Assembly: GCA_905201685.1 (NCBI GenBank)
Contig: CAJKOW010000018.1
Location: 1-30,990 of the forward strand
Reading direction: 5' to 3'
DNA length: 30,990 nt
From: an uncultured Bacteroides sp.
Lineage (GTDB): Bacteria; Bacteroidota; Bacteroidia; Bacteroidales; Bacteroidaceae
Shown here: positions 23,985 through 30,990 of the stretch, in pieces
Layout of the letters: the number at the start of each line of letters is the position of its first letter
Numbering within the stretch: position 1 is the stretch's first letter
Notes under the pieces: generated by a model
The model's database searches: none
What the model saw: only the letters and a program-made list of their open reading frames with translations
Told to the model about the DNA's origin: nothing
Position numbers and translations under genes: made by a program

Positions 23985-25388
23985 ATGAAAAATGTTAGAA
24001 GATTGACGGTAATAACTTTCTGCATGGCCAATTGTGCGATGTTATTAGCACAAAATGACAGTATCGCACAAGCAACCGCTCAGGCAGACGTTGAGCAAAC
24101 CACCAAGCTGCCCGAACAATGGGACTTGCGAACCTGCATTGACTATGCCCTCCAGCAGAACATTACGATCCGCAAGAACAAATTGAATGCTGAAAGCAGC
24201 GAAGTAGATGTCAAAACAGCCAAAGCCGCACTTTTTCCCAGTCTGTCGGCAAGCATCAGCCAGCGTATCGTAAACAGACCCAACAGTGAAAACGGAACCA
24301 TCATCAGTGGGGATAACATCACCAGTAGTCAAAGCAAAACATCGTACAACGGAACTTATGGCATTGATGCCAACTGGACCCTCTACAACGGCGGCAAACG
24401 ACTGAACAGTCTGAAGCAACAGCAACTGAACAGCCGCATTGCCGACCTGAGTGTAGCGCAAAGCGAGAACAGCATCGAAGAAAGCATCACCCAGATTTAC
24501 ATCCAGATATTATACGCTGCCGAATCGGTCAAAGTCAATGAATCGACACTGGAACTGAGCAAAGCCCAATACGAACGCGGAAAAGCCTTGTTCGAAGCCG
24601 GCAGCATCGCACAAAGCGACCTTGCACAATTGGAAGCGCAGGTCAGTACAGACAAGTATCAACTTGTCACAGCACAAGCCACATTACAAGATTATAAATT
24701 GCAATTGAAACAACTCCTGGAATTGGACGGTGAAGAAGAGATGAACCTGTACATCCCCACCTTGGGAGATGAAAACATTCTCACTCCTCTGCCTTCAAAG
24801 TCTGATGTCTATCGCACGGCCCTCGCCCTGCGCCCGGAAATTGAGGCCGGTAAGCTGAGCGTAGAAACATCCGATTTAGATATCAAAATAGCAAAAGCCG
24901 GCTATATTCCCACTTTGAGCCTCAGTGCCGGTATCGGTAGTACCAATGCCAATGGCAACGACTTCAGCTTTTCTGAACAAATCAAACAGAACTGGAACAA
25001 CTCTTTAGGATTAACGATCAGTATTCCAATCTTTACCAATCGTCAGACAAAGAGTGCCGTTCAAAAAGCAAAAATCCAAAAGCAGACGAGCGAACTAAAC
25101 CTGCTTGACGAACAGAAAACGCTTTATAAGACCATTGAAAGCCTATGGCTCGATGCAAACAGCGCCCAACAGCGTTATGTGGCAGCAGTTGAAAAGCTGA
25201 AAAGTACACAGATAAGCTACAACCTTATCCAGGAACAGTTTAACTTCGGCATGAAAAATACCATAGAACTGTTGACTGAAAAGAACAACCTGCTTAGCGC
25301 ACAACAGGAAATGTTACAAGCCAAATACATGGCCATACTGAATACCCAATTATTGAAATTCTATCAAGGAGAACAGATTTCGATCTAA
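23985..25388 (+). CDS. TolC-family outer-membrane efflux protein
   Basis: Outer-membrane channel of a tripartite exporter. From the ATG at 23985 the protein is 467 aa and starts with a signal peptide (KNVRRLTVITFCMANCAMLLA). The frame could start at 23898, but those 29 residues are hydrophilic and lie before the promoter. Two OEP repeats follow: WDLRTCIDYALQQNITI at the start of the first, a conserved YNGG near the first strand, and long helical stretches with LxxAQA patterns, ending LLKFYQGEQ. It heads the operon with the MacA-like adaptor, MacB-type ATPase and permease. The spacing to the adaptor gene (233 bp) is long because a dispersed repeat sits there. Confidence 0.92.
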   Translation: MKNVRRLTVITFCMANCAMLLAQNDSIAQATAQADVEQTTKLPEQWDLRTCIDYALQQNITIRKNKLNAESSEVDVKTAKAALFPSLSASISQRIVNRPNSENGTIISGDNITSSQSKTSYNGTYGIDANWTLYNGGKRLNSLKQQQLNSRIADLSVAQSENSIEESITQIYIQILYAAESVKVNESTLELSKAQYERGKALFEAGSIAQSDLAQLEAQVSTDKYQLVTAQATLQDYKLQLKQLLELDGEEEMNLYIPTLGDENILTPLPSKSDVYRTALALRPEIEAGKLSVETSDLDIKIAKAGYIPTLSLSAGIGSTNANGNDFSFSEQIKQNWNNSLGLTISIPIFTNRQTKSAVQKAKIQKQTSELNLLDEQKTLYKTIESLWLDANSAQQRYVAAVEKLKSTQISYNLIQEQFNFGMKNTIELLTEKNNLLSAQQEMLQAKYMAILNTQLLKFYQGEQISI

Positions 25389-25420
25389 TTCGTACTGCAA
25401 ACAGACATTCCAAAATCACA

Positions 25421-25586
25421 CTTTCGCAAGCTCAAGTTGCAGTTGACGAGCAACAAGTTGACGAGTTGACAAGGAGTTTATAACGAGCCGTTTTAAATGG
25501 CACTTTATCAAACAGGACATTCCGAACCTTGTGGCATTGCAGACTGAAGCCTTGTCAACCAATAAGTTGAACACATGCGAAACTCA
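25421..25586. repeat. Dispersed intergenic repeat, copy B (166 bp), inside the efflux operon
   Basis: Homologous over its whole length to 2768-2933. Here GTTGACAAGG and CCTTGTCAAC form a perfect 10-bp inverted pair about 80 bases apart, and TTGACGAG is repeated in the left arm. No gene is convincing in the 25389-25621 gap, which the repeat nearly fills. Since no promoter is visible between it and the adaptor gene, it is probably transcribed as part of the operon mRNA. Confidence 0.8.
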
Positions 25587-25621
25587 AGCAAGATTGAAAA
25601 AATATTTAAAAAAAATAGTAT

Positions 25622-26851
25622 ATGAACAAGAAAAAAATTATTCTTATCATCGCTGTTGTCGTTGTGATAGGTGCTGTAGGAGCCTGGCTGTTGGGAAGTT
25701 CGTCAGCCAAGAGTAAAGTTACCTATGCCACAGCCACAGTAGGCAAAGGCGAAATTTCTGAATCGGTAACCGCAACCGGAACCATCGAACCGGTAACCGA
25801 AGTGGAAGTAGGTACGCAAGTCAGTGGAATTATCGACAAAATATATGTCGATTACAATTCCGTAGTAACCAAAGGAGAGCTCATTGCAGAAATGGACCGT
25901 GTGACGCTTTTGACGGAAGTAGAATCGCAAAGAGCTACTTATAATGGAGCAAAAGCTGAATATGAATATCAGGAAAAAAACTACAAGCGTAACAAAGGGT
26001 TGCACGAAAAACAACTGATCAGCGATACCGATTACGAACTGTCACTTTACAATTATGAAAAAGCAAAAAGCACTTACGAAAGTTGTAAAGCCACGTTGGC
26101 TAAAGCTGAACGGAACCTGGCATATGCAACCATCACTTCGCCCATCGATGGCGTGGTCATCAGCAAGGATGTAGAAGAAGGACAGACAGTAGCTTCCGGC
26201 TTCGAGACTCCGACCCTGTTCACCATCGCTGCCGACCTGACACAGATGCAAGTAGTGGCCGACGTAGATGAAGCAGATATAGGCGGTGTAGAAGAAGGAC
26301 AACGCGTAACCTTTACTGTAGATGCCTACCCCAATGATGTTTTCGAAGGAAAGGTAACACAAATCCGTCTGGGAGACGACAGCTCATCAAGCTCGACAAG
26401 CAGCTCTTCCTCAAGTACGGTTGTTACCTACGAAGTAGTCATCTCGGCACCCAACCCCGACCTGAAACTGAAACCACGGCTGACAGCCAACGTTACCATT
26501 TATACGTTGGATAGAAAAGACGTACTGTGCGTTCCTTCGCGTGCCCTGCGTTTTACCCCCGAAGCACCGCTCATTAACGAGAATGACATTGTGAACGATT
26601 GCGATGCAGAACATAAGGTATGGACTCTCGAAGGAAATACCTTCACTGCTCATCCGGTTGAAATAGGCATTTCCAACGGCATCAATACAGAAATCGTAAG
26701 CGGCATCACCGCTGGCACTGTCATCGTGACCGAAGCCACCATCGGTAAATCGGGTGCAAACAATGCCCCTGAGGCAATAAACCAAAACGGCGATACTGAA
26801 AAAAGTCCGTTTATGCCTGGTCCGCCGGACAACAAAAAGAAAAACAAATAA
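25622..26851 (+). CDS. MacA-like periplasmic adaptor of an ABC efflux pump
   Basis: Membrane-fusion protein (HlyD/RND-adaptor fold) linking the inner-membrane ABC transporter to the TolC-like channel. The 409-aa protein has an N-terminal membrane anchor (about 6-24), a lipoyl half-motif (about 60-90, VGTQVSGIIDKIYVD), a coiled-coil hairpin (about 95-168), the second lipoyl half (ATITSPIDGVVISKDVEEGQTV, about 169-190) and beta-barrel domains. Odd: a run of Ser/Thr at 254-266 (eleven Ser, two Thr) interrupts the beta-barrel at a loop. The tail is charged (NNKKKNK-like). The following ATPase starts 17 bp downstream, so the genes are tightly co-transcribed. Confidence 0.93.
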   Translation: MNKKKIILIIAVVVVIGAVGAWLLGSSSAKSKVTYATATVGKGEISESVTATGTIEPVTEVEVGTQVSGIIDKIYVDYNSVVTKGELIAEMDRVTLLTEVESQRATYNGAKAEYEYQEKNYKRNKGLHEKQLISDTDYELSLYNYEKAKSTYESCKATLAKAERNLAYATITSPIDGVVISKDVEEGQTVASGFETPTLFTIAADLTQMQVVADVDEADIGGVEEGQRVTFTVDAYPNDVFEGKVTQIRLGDDSSSSSTSSSSSSTVVTYEVVISAPNPDLKLKPRLTANVTIYTLDRKDVLCVPSRALRFTPEAPLINENDIVNDCDAEHKVWTLEGNTFTAHPVEIGISNGINTEIVSGITAGTVIVTEATIGKSGANNAPEAINQNGDTEKSPFMPGPPDNKKKNK

Positions 26852-26868
26852 TTCATCAAACGAATATC

Positions 26869-27618
26869 ATGAGTAAAGTCGTTATTGAACTTCAAAATAT
26901 AAAACGTAATTTCCAGGTTGGAGACGAGACAGTCCACGCATTGCGTGGGGTCTCGTTTACCATAACCGAAGGAGAATTTGTCACCATCATGGGAACATCC
27001 GGATCGGGAAAGTCCACTCTGTTGAACACCTTGGGCTGCCTCGATACTCCAACAAGCGGAGAATACCTATTGGACGGAATCTCCGTACGAACCATGTCGA
27101 AACCACAACGTGCCATCCTGCGCAACCGGAAAATAGGCTTTGTCTTCCAGAACTACAACCTGCTGCCCAAAACAACCTCTGTAGAAAACGTCGAACTGCC
27201 CCTGATGTACAACTCTTCCGTTTCGGCGGCCGAACGAAGAAGACGTGCCATCGAAGCCCTTCAGGCTGTAGGATTGGGAGACCGGCTGGAACACAAATCC
27301 AACCAGATGTCCGGCGGACAGATGCAACGTGTAGCCATTGCACGCGCCTTGGTCAATAATCCAGCCGTAATCTTAGCCGATGAAGCTACCGGAAACCTGG
27401 ATACCCGGACTTCATTCGAAATTCTGGTCCTGTTCCAAAAACTGCATGCCGAAGGACGAACCATCATCTTCGTGACACACAATCCCGAAATAGCACAATA
27501 CAGCAGCCGCAATATTGTGCTAAGAGATGGACAAGTGAGAGAAGACCGTTTGAATGACCACATCTTAAACGCAGCCGAAGCACTTGCTGCCCTTCCCAAA
27601 CAGGAAGACGATGATTAA
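26869..27618 (+). CDS. MacB-type ABC transporter ATPase
   Basis: Cytoplasmic ATPase of the MacB/LolD type, 249 aa. Walker A GTSGSGKST (42-50), Q-loop in FVFQNYNLLP, signature MSGGQMQRVAIARAL (about 144-158), Walker B VILADEATGNLD (about 166-177), and the switch His in VTHNPE. Here ATPase and permease are separate genes, unlike E. coli MacB, where they are fused. It drives the permease at 27692-28909 to push substrate from the periplasm through the TolC-like duct by the mechanotransmission scheme known for MacAB. The substrate is unknown; antibiotics, peptides or lipids are all possible. Confidence 0.95.
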   Translation: MSKVVIELQNIKRNFQVGDETVHALRGVSFTITEGEFVTIMGTSGSGKSTLLNTLGCLDTPTSGEYLLDGISVRTMSKPQRAILRNRKIGFVFQNYNLLPKTTSVENVELPLMYNSSVSAAERRRRAIEALQAVGLGDRLEHKSNQMSGGQMQRVAIARALVNNPAVILADEATGNLDTRTSFEILVLFQKLHAEGRTIIFVTHNPEIAQYSSRNIVLRDGQVREDRLNDHILNAAEALAALPKQEDDD

Positions 27619-27691
27619 AAGTGCATAAGAAACGAGTTCATTAGAATCAGACAACCCCGATCGGACTTATCAACATCAAAATAACGAAACA

Positions 27692-28909
27692 ATGAATGGT
27701 ACTAATCTATTTAAAATAGCTCTGCGCGCACTGGCCAACAATAAGTTGCGTGCATTCCTTACCATGTTGGGCATCATTATCGGTGTGGCTTCGGTCATCA
27801 CCATGCTTGCCATCGGACAAGGTTCGAAAAAGAGCATTCAAAAACAAATCTCGGAAATGGGTTCGAACATGATTATGATCCATCCGGGAGCAGACATGCG
27901 TGGCGGTGTACGCCAGGACCCCAGTGCCATGCAGACATTAAAGCTGACCGACTACGAATCGCTGCGCGACGAAACAAACTACATTGCGGCCATCAGCCCC
28001 AACGTATCCTCATCCGGACAGCTCATTGCAGGTAACAATAACTATCCGTCTTCGGTAAGCGGAGTCGGGCTTGACTATCTCGAAATCCGCCAGCTCAACA
28101 TCGAGAGCGGTGAAATGTTTACCGAAACCGACATACAGACCTCGGCCAAAGTGTGCGTCATCGGTAAAACCATTGTTGACAACCTGTTCCCCAACGAAGA
28201 CCCCATCGGACGAATCATCCGTTTCAATCAGGTTCCCTTCCGGGTGGTAGGAGTCCTGAAATCGAAGGGATACAACTCAATGGGTATGGACCAGGACGAT
28301 GTAGTGCTGGCTCCCTATACTACCGTCATGAAGCGTCTGCTTGCCCAAACCTATCTGGAAGGAATCTTTGCCTCAGCCTTAACAGAGGACATGACAGACA
28401 ATGCAACCGAAGAAATCACGGAAATCCTACGTCGCAACCACAAGCTGAAGGAAAGCGATGACGATGACTTCACCATCCGTACCCAACAGGAACTTAGCAG
28501 CATGCTTAACACCACCACCGACCTGATGACTACGCTTTTGGCATGTATCGCCGGCATCTCATTGGTTGTAGGCGGTATCGGCATCATGAACATCATGTAT
28601 GTTTCGGTCACCGAACGCACCCGGGAAATAGGTTTGCGTATGTCGGTCGGCGCACGAGGGATTGATATCCTGAGCCAATTCTTAATCGAAGCCATCCTCA
28701 TTAGCATTACGGGAGGTATCATTGGTGTCATCATAGGATGCGGTGCCTCGTTCATCGTAAAGAATGTAGCCCATTGGCCCATCTACATACAGACATGGAG
28801 TGTATTCCTGTCATTTGCAGTCTGTACGATTACCGGTGTGTTCTTCGGATGGTATCCGGCCAAAAAAGCTGCCGACTTGGATCCTATTGAAGCCATACGG
28901 TACGAATAA
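27692..28909 (+). CDS. MacB-like ABC transporter permease (FtsX/MacB_PCD)
   Basis: A 405-aa permease. The N-terminus FKIALRALANNKLRAFLTMLGIIIGVASVI is the classical MacB start with TM1 (about 22-45). A periplasmic MacB_PCD domain (about 50-275) follows, then three C-terminal helices (about 282-305, 330-355 and 367-388) of the FtsX domain, with VTERTREIGLRMSVGAR between the first two. The ending YPAKKAADLDPIEAIRYE is family-typical. It pairs with the ATPase 73 bp upstream. The two-component genes follow directly (29-bp gap), an arrangement common in Bacteroides efflux loci and suggesting that the sensor responds to envelope stress or to the exported compound. Confidence 0.94.
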   Translation: MNGTNLFKIALRALANNKLRAFLTMLGIIIGVASVITMLAIGQGSKKSIQKQISEMGSNMIMIHPGADMRGGVRQDPSAMQTLKLTDYESLRDETNYIAAISPNVSSSGQLIAGNNNYPSSVSGVGLDYLEIRQLNIESGEMFTETDIQTSAKVCVIGKTIVDNLFPNEDPIGRIIRFNQVPFRVVGVLKSKGYNSMGMDQDDVVLAPYTTVMKRLLAQTYLEGIFASALTEDMTDNATEEITEILRRNHKLKESDDDDFTIRTQQELSSMLNTTTDLMTTLLACIAGISLVVGGIGIMNIMYVSVTERTREIGLRMSVGARGIDILSQFLIEAILISITGGIIGVIIGCGASFIVKNVAHWPIYIQTWSVFLSFAVCTITGVFFGWYPAKKAADLDPIEAIRYE

Positions 28910-28923
28910 ATCAAAAATAATGC

Positions 28924-28931
28924 TATCTTTG
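28924..28931 (+). promoter_or_regulatory. Possible -7 element directly before the sensor kinase
   Basis: TATCTTTG ends only 7 bases before the kinase ATG. If used, it would give a leaderless or nearly leaderless mRNA. No -33 TTTG is present, and the kinase may simply be read through from the efflux genes. Confidence 0.25.
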
Positions 28932-28938
28932 CAACACC

Positions 28939-30006
28939 ATGAAACAACTTGAAGCTTCCTCTCGTTACCACATCATCGAAGCCATGATCCATATCATTGG
29001 CTGGGGAATTGTATTTGCCTTTCCCTTTATCATGATGAGCCGTAGCGGATTCACCATCACCTGGCAGGACTATCTGCACCACGGAGGCATCGTACCAGTC
29101 ACTTTCCTAATTGTATTTTACATCAACTACTTCATCCTTATCCCCCATTATCTGTTTAAGGGACGGACAAAAGAGTATTTCATACTAAACCTACTGCTGA
29201 TAGTGTGTACGGCAGTAGGTGTACACTTCTGGCAGGATTACATGTCCGTCCGTTATCCACGGAAAGATGTCGAAGGAGACAAACCCATGGGGCCACCCCG
29301 CTGGATATTTTTCCTTCGCGACATCTTTTCCATGATACTTACCGTTGGACTTAGCACCGCCATCCGATTGAGCGGACGATGGGGACAGATTGAAGCAGCC
29401 CGACGGGAAGCTGAGAAGAGTCGAACGGAAGCTGAACTGAAGAATCTGCGCAACCAGCTGAATCCACACTTTCTTCTTAACACGCTCAACAACATCTATG
29501 CACTGATAGCTTTCGATACAGACAAGGCTCAGGCTGCCGTACAGGAATTAAGCCGGCTGTTGCGTCATGTACTATACGATAACCAGCAGAACTTTGTTCC
29601 GCTGGGAAAAGAAATGGATTTTATCCGCAATTACATTGAACTGATGCGTATCCGTCTGTCATCGAACGTCACTGTTGAAACCAAAATTTCCGTCCGTCCC
29701 GACAGCCGGACAGAGATTGCCCCGCTAATATTTATCTCACTGATAGAAAATGCTTTCAAACATGGCATTTCGCCTACCGAGCCCAGCTATATCCGCATCT
29801 ACTTTACGGAAAACGCCCAAGAAGTACGTTGCGAAATATACAACAGCTACCATCCTAAGAACGAAGAAGACAAAAGTGGAAGCGGCATCGGACTGGAGCA
29901 GGTGCAAAAAAGGCTTGAACTGACTTACCCCGGCCGTTATAAATGGACACACGGAGTAAGTGAGGACAACAGTGAATACAGATCTATCCTTGTAATTAAC
30001 GTATAA
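28939..30006 (+). CDS. LytS-family sensor histidine kinase
   Basis: A 355-aa membrane kinase of the His_kinase (PF06580) type. Four predicted membrane helices (about 13-34, 47-70, 80-97, 122-143) form the N-terminal sensor without a large extracellular domain. A short coiled coil follows (about 150-170), then the phosphoacceptor motif LNPHFLLNTLNNIYAL (H177). The ATP-binding part has LIFISLIENAFKHG (N box) and SGSGIGLEQVQKRL (G box). Its partner regulator starts 20 bp downstream. It probably senses membrane state or a small hydrophobic signal and controls the adjacent pump; that is inference from gene order. Confidence 0.93.
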   Translation: MKQLEASSRYHIIEAMIHIIGWGIVFAFPFIMMSRSGFTITWQDYLHHGGIVPVTFLIVFYINYFILIPHYLFKGRTKEYFILNLLLIVCTAVGVHFWQDYMSVRYPRKDVEGDKPMGPPRWIFFLRDIFSMILTVGLSTAIRLSGRWGQIEAARREAEKSRTEAELKNLRNQLNPHFLLNTLNNIYALIAFDTDKAQAAVQELSRLLRHVLYDNQQNFVPLGKEMDFIRNYIELMRIRLSSNVTVETKISVRPDSRTEIAPLIFISLIENAFKHGISPTEPSYIRIYFTENAQEVRCEIYNSYHPKNEEDKSGSGIGLEQVQKRLELTYPGRYKWTHGVSEDNSEYRSILVINV

Positions 30007-30026
30007 TAGTAAATTCGACCCAAGTT

Positions 30027-30734
30027 ATGACTTTAAATTGCGCAATAGTAGATGACGAACCTTTAGCCCTGAACTTATTGGAAAGTTACGTCAACAAGAC
30101 TCCCTTCCTGACGTTAGCCGAAAAATATTCGAGTGCCGTACAAGCCATGAAGGAACTGCCCGGCAAGCAGGTCGATCTTCTATTTTTAGATATACAGATG
30201 CCCGAACTGAATGGCTTAGAGTTTTCTAAAATGGTTAATCCGCACACCCGCATCGTTTTCACGACAGCCTTTGGCCAATATGCCATCGATGGCTACAAAG
30301 TCAATGCCTTGGATTATCTGCTGAAACCCATCTCTTACGTCGATTTTCTACAAGCCGCAAACAAAGCCGTACAATGGTTCGAGCTGCTACAGCAACCTAA
30401 AGACGAGATAGACAGCATCTTTGTAAAAAGTGAATATAAGTTAGTACAGATCGAGCTGAAAAACATCCTTTACATAGAGGGTTTGAAGGATTACATTAAG
30501 ATCTATGAAGAGGGCAACACCAAACCTATCCTTTCATTAATGAGCATGAAAGCGATGGAAGAAATGCTGCCGGCTTCCCGATTCATGCGGGTACACCGCT
30601 CGTATATTGTGCAAAAAGACAAAATCCGCATCATCGACCGTGGCCGTATCGTCTTTGGCAAAACCTATATTCCGGTAAGTGACAGCTACAAACAAATTTT
30701 TCAAGAGTTTTTGGACAAACGGACGTTGACTTAA
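30027..30734 (+). CDS. LytTR-family response regulator
   Basis: A 235-aa regulator. The receiver domain (about 1-118) has acidic D9/D10, the phosphoacceptor D55 in LLFLDIQMPELNG, T79/T80 and K100 in LLKPI. The C-terminal LytTR DNA-binding domain (about 134-232) has IFVKSEYKLVQIELKNILYIEGLKDYIKIY and the conserved FMRVHRSYIV. It is the cognate partner of the kinase just upstream and likely regulates the efflux operon 23985-28909, possibly by binding near 23918-23949; I did not find a clear direct-repeat binding site. It is convergent with the Fic-family gene at the right edge. Confidence 0.94.
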   Translation: MTLNCAIVDDEPLALNLLESYVNKTPFLTLAEKYSSAVQAMKELPGKQVDLLFLDIQMPELNGLEFSKMVNPHTRIVFTTAFGQYAIDGYKVNALDYLLKPISYVDFLQAANKAVQWFELLQQPKDEIDSIFVKSEYKLVQIELKNILYIEGLKDYIKIYEEGNTKPILSLMSMKAMEEMLPASRFMRVHRSYIVQKDKIRIIDRGRIVFGKTYIPVSDSYKQIFQEFLDKRTLT

Positions 30735-30780
30735 AACTCTTGGAAGGTTTGCTTCCAGAAAATGGAATAAGCTGTGTCGT

Positions 30781-30990
30781 TTATAAATCTTCAGGCAAAG
30801 GAATGACAAGGATGGAGTCATTGCACCGTATTCCGTAGAATACGTCACGAACCCGCCCCTGCTGAGGTATCAGAATACCTTTCTCTACCAGATCTTTTAT
30901 ATCGCGTGCTGCAGTATCTGGTGATACCTTTACATGTTTTGCCCAGTTCTTAGCCGTCAGTTTGCCGGGATAACCGTCCAAATATAAATT
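30781..30990 (-). CDS. Fic-family protein, C-terminal winged-helix part (cut by the window edge)
   Basis: Only the last 69 codons are in the window; the frame is open through the right edge (the first visible residues are NLYLDGYPGKLT). The segment GKLTAKNWAKHVKVSPDTAARDIKDLVEKGIL is the winged helix-turn-helix found at the C-terminus of large Fic proteins, especially those with an N-terminal DUF4172 domain. The catalytic Fic motif would lie outside the window and cannot be checked. If correct, this is a second Fic protein near the one at 19937-20497, of a different architecture. The family call rests on this short tail alone. Confidence 0.72.
   Translation of the reverse strand, partial: NLYLDGYPGKLTAKNWAKHVKVSPDTAARDIKDLVEKGILIPQQGRVRDVFYGIRCNDSILVIPLPEDL

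Noticed and set aside
25531..25716. Short + strand frame spanning the end of repeat copy B
   Set aside because: It overlaps the adaptor gene start in another frame and consists mostly of repeat sequence, so it is not a gene.
1..30990. CRISPR array, tRNA genes or prophage
   Set aside because: No regularly spaced direct repeats, no cloverleaf-forming tRNA sequence and no phage structural genes were found by reading.

Overview
The window looks like a chromosomal piece of a Bacteroides-type (Bacteroidales) genome. The clues are the proteins, which read as Bacteroidota homologues, the promoter-like TAnnTTTG -7 motifs (some with a -33 TTTG about 20 bp upstream), and the general absence of Shine-Dalgarno sequences. 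The species cannot be named from what is visible.

Left part (1-7170): housekeeping genes. dnaB (-) is followed by a strong promoter pointing off the left edge. ispE (+) comes next, then a 166-bp dispersed repeat, then a three-gene minus-strand operon encoding a split ThrE/YjjP-YjjB-type exporter and a DUF6064-like membrane protein. ettA (-) has its own promoter, structured leader and intrinsic terminator.

Middle (7415-19233): a compact minus-strand defence cluster. In transcription order it encodes an SNF2-family helicase, an AAA_21-type ATPase, a DUF4276 TOPRIM-like protein, a two-TM membrane protein, a type III DNA methyltransferase (Mod), a PtuA-like ATPase, a PtuB-like HNH nuclease, and a type III restriction subunit (Res) broken by a one-base frameshift. 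Several junctions are ATGA start/stop overlaps, so the cluster reads as one operon. It amounts to a type III R-M system with a Septu-like pair inserted between mod and res, preceded by a helicase/ATPase/TOPRIM module. The Mod recognition region and the membrane gene are much more AT-rich than their surroundings, which suggests specificity exchange.

Between the defence operon and nagA (19378-21146) lie a small unknown ORF, a self-inhibited class III Fic protein, five copies of a TAAAG-N5-CTTTA palindrome, and a 141-bp near-perfect inverted repeat that resembles a MITE or a large RNA hairpin.

Right part (21147-30990): nagA, a glycine-zipper/OmpA lipoprotein coupled to the glycosyltransferase mtgA, and then a tripartite efflux locus: TolC-like outer-membrane protein, MacA-like adaptor, MacB-type ATPase and permease. 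It ends in a LytS/LytTR two-component pair that probably regulates it. A second copy of the 166-bp repeat sits inside this efflux operon. The window ends in the 3' part of another Fic-family gene (-).
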